Source of the DNA: Liopterus haemorrhoidalis
Taxonomy: Eukaryota > Arthropoda > Insecta > Coleoptera > Dytiscidae
Length of the DNA stretch: 64,000 nucleotides
Direction: 5' to 3'
Assembly (NCBI GenBank): GCA_963971575.1
Contig: OZ020624.1
Location: 28,284,356 to 28,348,355 of the forward strand
Part shown: positions 32,222 through 41,394 of the stretch, in pieces
How positions within the stretch are numbered: the stretch's first letter is position 1
Layout of the letters: every line of letters begins with the position of its first letter
The notes under the pieces: model-generated
Told to the model about the DNA's origin: nothing
The model's input: the letters and a program-made list of their open reading frames with translations, nothing else
Databases searched by the model: none
Translations under genes and position numbers: made by a program

Positions 32222-32345
32222 TTTTTTTCACACATTTCAGGGTTTTGTAGGTATTTCATAAGTGTAAGAATCCAACAGAATGCTGAACAGTGGCGCTACT
32301 AACTTTTAAAATCGGGGGGGGGGAATATTAACCGGGGTGTACAAT
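32222..32345. repeat. Dispersed end motif and a hAT-like terminus
   Basis: TTTCACACATTTCAGGGTTT then tgtaggtatttcataagtg at 32227-32263 is a copy of the window-wide motif. At 32288, CAGTGGCGCTACTAACTTTT followed by a G-run (32316-32325) looks like a hAT terminus without a visible partner. Confidence 0.55.
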
Positions 32346-32744
32346 TTTTTTTTAAAATTCACATTGAGTCAAAAGCAACTGGCCCTTGGCCCGCTTCCAT
32401 CTTCCGATATTCGAAATGGAGTTTTTTCAACAGATTTTTTAAGGCCATTTTACTGGTACTAAGAGCTTCCATTTAGTTTTTTTAAATTAAATTTAAATAA
32501 TTTGCGAAAATTTCGTCACAATAAATAATTATTAAACTAATTATTATAAATTTTAAATTAGAAAATCATCACTGGGATTTTTTTCTACATTTGCTTCGTA
32601 TTCAAGCCTTTATTACATTTTAAGAAATATATTTATAATAATTTATTAATAAATAATTTAATAGGAAAATCACTAATAGAATCATGTAAAATTTATGTAC
32701 AAATAATTGATTGTAAATAAATATATTATTATTTCGGGTTTGTT
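32346..32744. other. No gene recognised
   Basis: AT-rich, nothing recognised. Confidence 0.5.
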
Positions 32745-32935
32745 AGGTCTTTACAAGCGTCCACTAATCGCAAACTTCAGCAACCTTTTGAGCCGCGTCA
32801 TACTAGAGACTAGTGGAGCTAAATACACACGGCTGCATCCCAAACTCTGGCGATATGCAGACGCGGAGTGACCCGAGCAACATTGCTCTCTGCATCCTGC
32901 AGATCAAAGAGGTTATTATTATTATTATTATATTG
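32745..32935. repeat. Possible retroelement 3' tail ending in (TTA)n
   Basis: A GC-richer 175-bp stretch (ctgcagatcaaagagg at the end) directly followed by seven ATT/TTA units at 32913-32935. A unique body ending in a trinucleotide tail is what a LINE or SINE 3' end looks like. No box motifs or protein match were seen, so the class is open. Confidence 0.35.
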
Positions 32936-33104
32936 ATAATTGGCTTCATCTCTTATTTTTTTCAATTTATGAAACGCATTTTTCATTATTAACAATGTAT
33001 TATTTGGTTTATAAGTACTTCATTATTAGCATCATTATAACCATAATTTAGCCATGAATTAAATAAATAATTAATTTCGTCAAAAGCACAAAAACTGCGG
33101 GTCA

Positions 33105-33240
33105 AAGAATATATATGTATGCCAAATTTTAACTCTAAGTCCAGCGGTTTGACTACAATTTACCGCATAGACAGACACATACAAATATTTAATTGGTATA
33201 ATAGGTACAAAGATAATGTAATGCTCTTGAGTCAGATATA
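33105..33240 (+). repeat. Dispersed repeat fragment
   Basis: 'gccaaattttaac', 'cggtttgactacaattta' and 'agacagacacat' match 12410-12475 and 60003-60070. Confidence 0.65.
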
Positions 33241-33327
33241 ACTTCTTGTTTGTGTTTTTTTTTTTTTTTTATTTATATAAAAATTCTTATGATATTTTCA
33301 AGAAATGATTTCTTTTCCCTAATCGAG

Positions 33328-33435
33328 TTTCTTAAGTTCCTTTTTTTCTCGTCCTCTTTTCAGAAGTTCCTTTTTTGCTCGTCCTCATTCTCTAAGTTCC
33401 CTTTTTTGCTCGTCCTTTTTCTCGAAGATCGTCTT
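33328..33435. repeat. Short tandem repeat, ~32-bp unit
   Basis: Three to four degenerate units of (c/t)aagttcc(c)ttttttgctcgtcct. It produces a Phe/Ser/Leu-rich spurious frame at 33250-33462. Confidence 0.7.
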
Positions 33436-34030
33436 TTTATCGTTGTAGCTCTTCTAAAATGATGGAAATTCTATTATATCTTCATCTTATATTATATCAT
33501 CAATATCTTATATTCTGTGTTATTGACTCCTTGTATAATTCTGTATCTTGATTCAAGAACAACCAAAGTCATTTTTGCTACTTTTGAGTAATTCCGCTTC
33601 AGATAATTTCTTTAGAATTTGCTCTAAGTTAATTCAAGTTCGCGCTTACTTTACTACTTCCGGTTTTCATTTCCTTACCCTGCATCTTTTATTATCTAAA
33701 TCTAAATATATATCCCAAGTTTTTTTACACCGTTCATCTAAAAATCTCAAAACCCCAAATTTTTGACATTGGTTGTTCTTACTCCAAGGTGCAAAATTAT
33801 ATATTGTTCCATTTGTAAAATAATCAGTACGTCCCTGGCGGTGTAGTATTGCACAGCACGGCTTCAGGGTTCAGACAACAGTGTAGGTGCAAAACTTGCA
33901 TTCATTGAGAAAGGAAATCATAAAACTATCAATATTTTCAAACAGTCTGCCGTATTTTATATGTCGTAATTACTACCAAATGATATGACAACTAAGCTAA
34001 AAATCAACTTGATTTTAGTTTAATATAAAT
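33436..34030. other. No gene recognised
   Basis: T-rich spacer. Frames at 33548-33766 have no recognisable motif. Confidence 0.5.
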
Positions 34031-34034
34031 AAAT

Positions 34035-34350
34035 AACTCTCGCAGAGCCATAAATAGAACAAAGCCAGTTGAGGTGGTATGGACATTGTGTAGAATGTAT
34101 AATAAGATAGAAACAAAAATGGTTTTTGAAGCAAGAACACCTAAAACAAAGTTCAGAGGATGACCAAGAAAAATTTGGAAAGATGGAATTCAAAGAGCGA
34201 CAGCAAGAGGACGGATGAAATAGGAAGAAACAAGAACTATGACACAAGATAGAAATAATTGGCAAGAAATATGCACACGGCAAGATAAAGAGGCAAACGT
34301 CAATAGACTGACAGCAGAAAATGGTAAAAATGTTTTAGGATTAAGTAAGT
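34035..34350 (+). pseudogene. LINE C-terminal fragment, copy 1
   Basis: The plus strand reads NKIETKMVFEARTPKTKFRG, then PRKIWKDGIQRATARGRM, DRNNWQEICTRQDKEAN and NGKNVLGLSK before the end. This is the 'RWYGHV.RM....(GRPR).W.D.I' tail region of an RTE/Jockey-type LINE protein with stops at about 34160 and 34217. A second, related fragment follows at 34440. Confidence 0.65.
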
Positions 34351-34439
34351 AAAGTATAAAATAGGTTGTATGTGGAGCAACTAGACATCGTTGCTGAGAG
34401 CCAAACAATTTAAACAACTTACTAATATGGTCCATTAGC

Positions 34440-34705
34440 AAGTTTATTAAAAGTGAAGCAAACATAGATTTTGAAGCAAGGACACCTAAAGGAAAGTTCA
34501 AAGAAAGAACAAGAAGAACGTGGTAAGATGGAATTCAAAGAGCTACAGCAAGAAGAGGGATGGATTGGGAAGAAAGGACTATTACACAAGATAGATAGAA
34601 GTGGCAAGAAATATGGAGAAGAATACCGCAAGATTAATACTCAAACGCCAACATCCTGACACCTGAAATTGGTAAAAAGGCTTTAGGATTAAGTAAATGT
34701 TAATT
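34440..34705 (+). pseudogene. LINE C-terminal fragment, copy 2
   Basis: Same order as 34035-34350: FEARTPKGKFKERTRRTW, DGIQRATARRGMDWEERT, then GKKALGLSK. It is either a tandem duplication of the fragment or two independent 5'-truncated insertions of one family. Both end at nearly the same point (ttaggattaagtaa), which suits two insertions. Confidence 0.65.
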
Positions 34706-34709
34706 AAAA

Positions 34710-35395
34710 ACTAAATAAAACTAAAAATTCTGAATAAAAAACTGAATTAGTTGTACATTGTATATCTTATAGAATTTTTAGTCATCAGTGACCACAAAAT
34801 GACAGTTGTTGATGATTTGAAAGGGTCATCAAGGGTTGATTGGTTAAATGTTCTTCAATTCTGCTGACAGTCATTAATGATATTTTTAAAGGCTCTAAGT
34901 GATGAGTTTTGAGATGATTAATAAAATAAATCAGTGACAGAACGTTTCGCACTTCAAAGAACGCGTCATTTCAATATCAAAGATTAAATTGATTAACAAT
35001 CACTATACAAATCAATAAAAATTGATGTGAAGTGTGAATTTTCAAATGTTTCAGAGTTTCGTAGGTATTTAGAATGCTGGTGTTTATATTTGATGTATTT
35101 ACAGATGCGTAACTAGAATTTTGGCGGCCTTAGCAAATATATACCTTCGTAACTTTTAATAAGAGTGGGAATAAAAATGTATTGTAAGGGGATTTTTGTA
35201 GGTATTTGTTGAATAACAAAAGCCTTTTATTAAAAAAAAAAGAAAACTAGATCTATTTGCGTTATTTATGTCGTACAATACGTCCTCATTAAATATAAAT
35301 GGAAATATATTTTCTTTATGACAGTTACAAAGATTTTTCTAATATCTAACTGGTTTCAAAATTATCTTATAAATAGGACACAATACGTCATTGTA
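34710..35395. other. No gene; one dispersed motif
   Basis: 35030-35072 contains GTGAAGTGTGAATTTTCAAA then tgtttcagagtttcgtaggtattta, a copy of the window-wide motif. At 35104, gcgtaactagaattttggcg resembles a hAT-type terminus. Confidence 0.5.
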
Positions 35396-35399
35396 AATG

Positions 35400-35850
35400 G
35401 TTATCAATCGGATATACAAAATAATCACTTCCGGTGTGCCTCAAGGAAATCAACTGGGCCCTCTTCTATTTATCATTTTTATTAATGACATCATTTCTTT
35501 CTCTTATAACTGTCATTTCCTTCTCTTTGCCTGCGATCTAAAAATATTTCTACAATTAAATTTCAAAATGTGAATCTCAATCCATTATTCTTAGAAAACA
35601 AAAGTATTCTACATGACCTAATAATAGAGAATTCTAATTAACAATAATAGAATTAGTTATTAAATCTTTTCCTTTTAGAAAAAATAATTGGAATATGATA
35701 ACTTTCTTGATATTTTTCCACCACAAGATTTATCACCTTTAAGAAACATATCATTCATACATTTCATATGCTACAAAATTTTATCTAAAATTTGTACAAC
35801 ATTCTGCACTATTTGTGTTATAATTATTCTACCGGTAATTTAATTTTGTT
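35400..35850 (+). pseudogene. Jockey/CR1-like reverse transcriptase fragment
   Basis: The frame reads ITSGVPQGNQLGPLLFIIFI, NDIISFSYNCHFLLFACDLK. The SGVPQG..LGPLLF and FADD-type motifs (here FACDLK) are reverse transcriptase domains 4 and 5. A stop follows at about 35570. The remaining AT-rich sequence to 35850 may be more of the same element. The phrase 'tgtgaatctcaatc' at 35563 recurs at 52898 beside another fragment of this type. Confidence 0.7.
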
Positions 35851-36280
35851 GCTGGATTAATCCTACCAAAAACAATATTTTTTTACAAATAAAGTAAATG
35901 TACATATTACTTTTTATTATTTACTAATTCGTTGAACGATTCTAAGTTATTTTATCTCGATTAAGAATTTATTTGGAGCGGAAGTTTCTTTGGCATTTAT
36001 TGTTGATCATGTAGCCGAGTAACTACTTATCAGGTTTGCTTGTTGGCGCCTCAGTAGGCGTCAGCAAACAATTTTAGAAAATGCTTACCTTTGTAGGTGT
36101 ATACACATCTTCATTAATTAACAGTACTCAGCATGGGTGGGTGATGTCTAATTGCTTAGAAGAATATATGATTTTAATTAGTAGGCCAGTAGAAGGACTG
36201 TCATTATTAATTTTTAAAAATATAAAAAATATTTCAAAACACATTTTATCATATATTGCACAAATATATATGTTGTTCAT
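35851..36280. other. No gene recognised
   Basis: AT-rich, with a small palindrome gttggcgcctcagtaggcgtc at about 36044-36064. Confidence 0.5.
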
Positions 36281-36284
36281 AACA

Positions 36285-36440
36285 AGGGAGATATCTATAA
36301 AAAGGTTGGGAGGACAAGATGTGACCCTGGAAATAAGAGATAGAATGAGGGATATCCAAGGGCAAGAAAGAAGCGAGAGCCTAACAAATTCCAGATATAA
36401 CAAAAATTTTCATACCGCCCACCTGTTGTATAATAATAAT
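36285..36440 (+). pseudogene. Possible LINE C-terminal scrap
   Basis: Within a plus-strand open frame (36081-36518) the segment KRLGGQDVTLEIRDRMRDIQ followed by GQERSESLTNSRYNKNF resembles the '...I..RI.EI......ESL..SRYN' region found C-terminal in some LINE proteins. Several alternative explanations are possible. Confidence 0.35.
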
Positions 36441-36689
36441 AACTTATCAAATGCTTTCGCAAAATTTAGCTGCAAAAATCTTTATAAAACAACTTACTGC
36501 ATCATCTCTTATTATTAAACACAACAAATATACATGCACCAAAACGTGGCAACGTTGGATGTCACAAAGTACCCTGTGTAACATAGTACCCACACTTCCC
36601 TTACCCGTAATTTTTGAGTAGACGTTTAATGAAAACATGTAGTTAAATTTATCTTTTTATTTATACTTTGCATACGGAAAAAAACGGAA

Positions 36690-36779
36690 AGTAGCCAGCA
36701 TTGGACAAATCCCCTACCGCCCACCAAAAAATTCCTACCGACCACTAGTGGGCGGTAGGGACCAGGTTGAGTACCACTG
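36690..36779. mobile_element. hAT right-end fragment
   Basis: 'ccctaccgcccaccaaaaaattcctaccgaccactagtgggcggtagggacc' followed by GGTTGAGTACCACTG ends like a hAT (…CCACTG). 60320-60375 has a similar 'taccgcccaccaaa' phrase. Confidence 0.45.
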
Positions 36780-37735
36780 ATATAAGGCTTTCTTGGTCAT
36801 AGCTACGAAATCCTATAAATATATTTATCTATTTTATTAAGTTTCCTGATTTACAAATTTTGTGCTGGTGGAAATGTCGATCGTCTGAGTTTTGGAAGAA
36901 ACAAAACAAGTTGACAACGAAAGATTTGTGACCTCAACACAAAACAAAAGCTTGAAATCTTGATGATGTAGTATATTTTGTGCCAATAGACATAGGTAGT
37001 TCATAAGATTCATTTGTTTTTTCTCTAACTAATTAAGGGTGAATGTACGATCTTAAAATTTCTTTCCTTAATTACTTTTTCGATCAGAAAGAAGTGTTTT
37101 CATCGTTTGTTTTCCAACATATTCAACAATGAATATTATATTATTCAAATCTAGGGTTTTTTACGATTATTATTTTGAAGTTTTCAACCATAAATCGTAT
37201 GACCTGCTTGTGAGAGTTGGAAAAATATGTCACAAAAGTTTCATGCTCATATATTTCCCCGCGAATATTTGAATAAAACTAAAAAATCAGGATGTCGTAA
37301 AGAAATTTGTAAGTGGACGATGGTTCCAGACAAAACAGGGTCGGGTTGGTTTGAAAGGTGGAAATGATTTGTTACTTACAGAGACGGAATGACCAAGAAG
37401 TTTTATTTATCTGGACCAGTGTCAGCCAAACTTTTGAGCTCGCAGTATTTTAGAGAAGAGAATAGAATTGTAGAATGATATTAATGCAATTTAGTATTTA
37501 CACCCCAAGAATAGCAATCAGAGTATTATGAAGCAATCTAATATCTCTTTCCATAAGAAAGTTATTAATTTTTTCCACTCTACATAGTAAGTATATTGTT
37601 ATAATATTGATTTGATGGAAGTAGATACACATTACCGAGGAAGCTTTGGTTACTATTAACAACGGGATGTAAATAAAAATTTACCTCCCCCGGGGAAGTA
37701 AATGAATAATTGAACCAAAACCTAAATTTTTAAGC
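36780..37735. other. No gene recognised
   Basis: AT-rich spacer, no recognised features. Confidence 0.5.
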
Positions 37736-37739
37736 CATC

Positions 37740-38385
37740 TGGTAACGTCGCTTCAATTTTTCCAACAGGATAAATTACGTGGAACTACGGCATCACAGAT
37801 CGCTCGAAACATTAATAGTGTACTTGGCTCTAGTGTTACTACGCAGCAGACAATATCAAATTTCGTACAGGTAACTTAAAAACCCAACAAAAAAAACTTG
37901 GCCATCGATCACAGCAGAAATATTCTGCAACCAACTGGACGAAATGATGCAAAAAATTAAAGAAAAACAGCCTAGATTGGTCAACAGATCGACTCCTATC
38001 TTATTGCATGATAACGCTAGACCACACACTGCACAAATGACTGTGGCAAAACTACAGGAATTGGAGTTGGAACTTCTTCATCATCCTCCATACTCACCAG
38101 ACCTAGCCCCCAGAGACTACCACTTCTTCCGCAATTTGGACAACTTTTTAATAGGAAAACAGTTTAATTCCGACAATGCTGTAAAACTGGCCTTCCAGGA
38201 ATTCATTGACTCTCGTCCGCCAGGATTTTATACCACCGGCCTGAACAACCTGCCGCTTAAATGACAAAAGTGTATAGACAATATGGGTTCATACTTTGAT
38301 GAATAAAATAACTCCTTATATTTGTAAGTTATCGACCAACTTTGCCTTTTTTTTCTACAAATTTCATCCTTGACCACCTAATTAT
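37740..38385 (+). pseudogene. mariner transposase, deletion copy 1 of a three-member family
   Basis: The N-terminal scrap reads QDKLRGTTASQIARNINSVL (about 37767-37830). A deletion then joins to TAEIFCNQLDEMMQKIKEKQ and to the catalytic half: LLHDNARPHTAQMTVAKLQE (second Asp), then HHPPYSPDLAPRDYHFFRNL (third Asp, 34 residues later), and a stop at 38262 (KWQK expected). The first Asp region is deleted. 37944-38264 is a clean open frame. Copies with the same joint lie at 51780 and 53940. Confidence 0.85.
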
Positions 38386-38389
38386 TAAT

Positions 38390-39210
38390 AATTTATTAGT
38401 TTTGTCAATATTCAATATTCAATAATATTTTATAGTTTATTTGATGAAAACCAGATTTGCTCATAAACTCATAATTTTTTTAAAAAAGATCTTTTTGAGA
38501 TTTTGATCAGATCAGCAACGTGGTATCAGCGTACATAAAATGGGAAGCAGTCTTTAATTTACGAAGGAAAGTCATCGATATTAAAAATAAAAGATATTTT
38601 AAATTAGATCCTTGTGGAACTCCACAGGTAATAGGAAAGGCTGTTTAATCTATGTCATTTAACTTAAAACTTAAACTCTTTTTAGACTTATTTTTAGCAT
38701 GAAACTGGGTTTAACATTATAGGAATCATTTCTTATAATCCATAACATCTTTGTAAAACTTTACTTTTAATCTGAAATGTGATCTATCCATCTTTATTTT
38801 TGATGATAAAGCATTTTGCAAAGTTGAAATGTGATCTTATATTCAGTATTTCATTATTTTCTTTGTTTTACTGAGATTTTTTTTATGTAGCAGTAAAAGC
38901 ACGTAGAAAATTGTCCAAGTTGAAAGATGGATGAAGAACTTGTGTTGACCAAAACATGTTTTGAACTTCGCTAATTTTACCAGAAAATATATCACTGAAA
39001 TGATTAATTGTTGAGCTGGTCACTAGAGTTCATTCAAAAACATATTAAGAAATAATTACCAGTGGTGTAGTACAAGGAGTTCAGTTGACAGAAGGTCTTA
39101 CATACAGTGGCGTCCATGGACACTACATCCATTGATTAATCAGACAAAAATATTTTTTTGTGAAATTTTTTTAACTAAAACATAATTTATTTCTTACATT
39201 ATTTTAATAC
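38390..39210. other. No gene recognised
   Basis: AT-rich spacer. Nothing recognised. Confidence 0.5.
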
Positions 39211-39216
39211 ATTATA

Positions 39217-40527
39217 CAAGGTGTCTCAAAAGAAATTTTATATTTAGTGGATCGATTAAAAAAAAAAGTAAGCCGTATATAGAAAAAATGTTTATTAATT
39301 ATTAAAATACACTTTTTGGGGATTTATTTCTTAAAAATAATATCGTCTAAATGTAGACCCTCGCGTTGTCGGCACTCATTTAATCGAACAGTAAAATTAC
39401 TTATGACGTCTCGGCAGGTGGACTCAGGGATGGCTGCCATTTCGTGACGGATATTTTCTTTCAAATGCGCCAGTGAAGTCGGTTTATTGGCGTAAACTTT
39501 AGATTTAAGATAACCCCATAGGAAAAAGTCTTTAGGGGTTAAATCTGGACTGCGTGGAGGCCAATTTATGTCACCTCTCCGGGAGATCAATTTGCCTGAG
39601 AAAATTTCACGAACACGTGGCAGAGACATATTGGACGTGTGTGAAGTTGCTCCGTCCTGTTGGAACCATGTACTTTGGTTATAGCCAGGAAAGTTTTGCA
39701 GTTCAGGTACCAAGAAGTTGTCTAACATCTCCACATAACGCTCTGAATTCACTGTAACTGCACGCCCCCTTTCGTCTTCAAAAAAGTAAGGGCCGATAAT
39801 TCCTCGCGCCGACATCGCAGCCCATACGGTCACTTTAGGCGAATGTAGGGGTTTCTGATGTTTGCGTTTCGGATTCGTTGCACTCCAGTAGCGGCAGTTC
39901 TGCTTATTTACGTGGCCATTAAGATGAAAATGAGCTTCATCCGAAAACAAAATGTTGGTAAACGTTGAAAATCGCTCAATGACCTGATTTACGATATTAA
40001 GCCTCTGACTGGCATCTTGGGGCTTTAATTCTTGCACCAATTGAATTTTGTAGGGGTGCAGCTTTAGGTCTTTGTGCATAATGCGATGTAATGATGATCT
40101 ATGCACATTTAAAGCACTTGCGCGCTTCCGAATTGAAAGGTTCGGGTCGTCACGAACAGACTGATTAACATTCTCTACGTTTTCTACCGTTCTTGATGAC
40201 CTAGGTCGCCCGGATTTTGATTTATCCAGCGTTGTACCAGTCTCTTCAAACTTTTTAACCCAATGTCGAATGAGAGGAATGCTTGGCGCATCATTTAAGT
40301 GGCGAAAACCTCGAATACTGCAGAATTTTCGACGCGCTACAGTCGCCGAATCACCGTTTTTGTAAAACTCTCGCACGCATAACTCTCGGTCTGCTCCCGA
40401 GAAACGCTCAATAGCGACTCAATTCCCAAGAGCCAGGCTACCGATTGACATAACCCCCGCGCCCCTCGGATACGTTGCGTTCACGCAGTAAGCTAAATAA
40501 ACATAAAATTTCTTTTGAGACACCTTG
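39217..40527 (-). mobile_element. DD41D-type element, copy C (most intact)
   Basis: 1311 bp with TA at 39215-39216 and 40528-40529. The 30-bp inverted ends begin CAAGGTGTCTCAAAAGAAAT, with one mismatch on the right. Full-length transposase frame with a lost start codon. Confidence 0.95.
39324..40412 (-). pseudogene. DD41D-type transposase, copy C, open but start codon lost
   Basis: The frame is open for 362 codons. It begins at the position of the family Met, where copy C has ATT instead of ATG (40410-40412), and an in-frame TGA lies just upstream (40417 region). The domains run: N-terminal helix-turn-helix (REFYKNGDSATVARRKFCS), IPLIRHWVKKFEETGT, linker KSGRPRSSR, second helix-turn-helix LNVHRSSLHRIM, then catalytic Asp residues in ILFSDEAHFHLNG, WFQQDGATSHT and PDLTPKDFFLWG with 41 residues between the last two. 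All catalytic residues are present. If translation could start at a later or non-ATG codon it might still make protein; otherwise it is dead. Confidence 0.85.
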
Positions 40528-40534
40528 TATGTTT

Positions 40535-41390
40535 CATTTTGTAATATCTAAACAGAGAGAAAGTGAGTGAGTGAGTGAGAGAGAAAAAAAAGTGAGAGTG
40601 AAAGAACGAGAGAGAGATTTACTTATCGTAAAATTTTAGAAAGAAAGCATTGAATATATATTCCAAAATATTCAAATTTTCCGATTGAATAACGAATTTA
40701 AACATTCCTTGCATAAGTAGAAACTACAATCTCAATTTTATTAGTCAATCATCCCCATTTTTATTATATTTTTTTATATATTTTGTTAAAATTGTTTTTT
40801 TAGTTAAAAATCAAAAAATCAAAAAAAATTGTTTGTAACCTTTAGTCGTCTAAATGTCTGAAGTTCCCTGACCTATCCAAGTTAATGACTGAGTTGAGGA
40901 CGCCGTGTGCCCAGTACCTGCCAAGGCGTCGGGACGCCGCCACACAGACGGCACAACTATTTTTCAACTCTTTCTGCGATCCAGATACACGTCAATTATA
41001 AGTTATTTGGCAAACGATGAATCTGGGAGCAATAACATGATAGAAAAATGGGGTCAAAAATTAATGTTAGGGAGATTTTGAATTATTACTATTTTGGGGG
41101 TTGTGGGCTTTAATTTATGCCACTAAAAATAAAATATTAAGGTAATTTATACAAACCACACACTCCTTCAAATTCAGTTGTAAAATTATTAGTTGTGCAA
41201 AGGGAAAACTTATTAAAATTCAAATAAAATCACACTTTCTTGCGTTTTATGAAACGTCATATATAATACTTCTTGTCCAAAAATATGATATATATTTACA
41301 ATTTTAATTAATTAGAATTCATATTTCATAAATAAAAAATTATGAAATAGTTATGAATAGTACAGATATCTATTTTCATAATAAAACAAC
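40535..41390. other. No gene; GA-rich simple repeat
   Basis: A (GAGT/GA)n tract at 40554-40617. The remainder is AT-rich with a short GC-richer stretch at 40895-40960. No gene recognised. Confidence 0.5.
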
Positions 41391-41394
41391 TAAT

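Noticed and set aside
34020..34631. Minus-strand Ser/Phe/Cys-rich frames that look like membrane proteins
   Set aside because: Antisense of the LINE C-terminal fragments on the plus strand.
36081..36518. 145-codon plus-strand frame as a host gene
   Set aside because: No conserved motif beyond a short LINE-like phrase, no splice or promoter context, and a poly-Asn stretch from ATA/AAT repeats.
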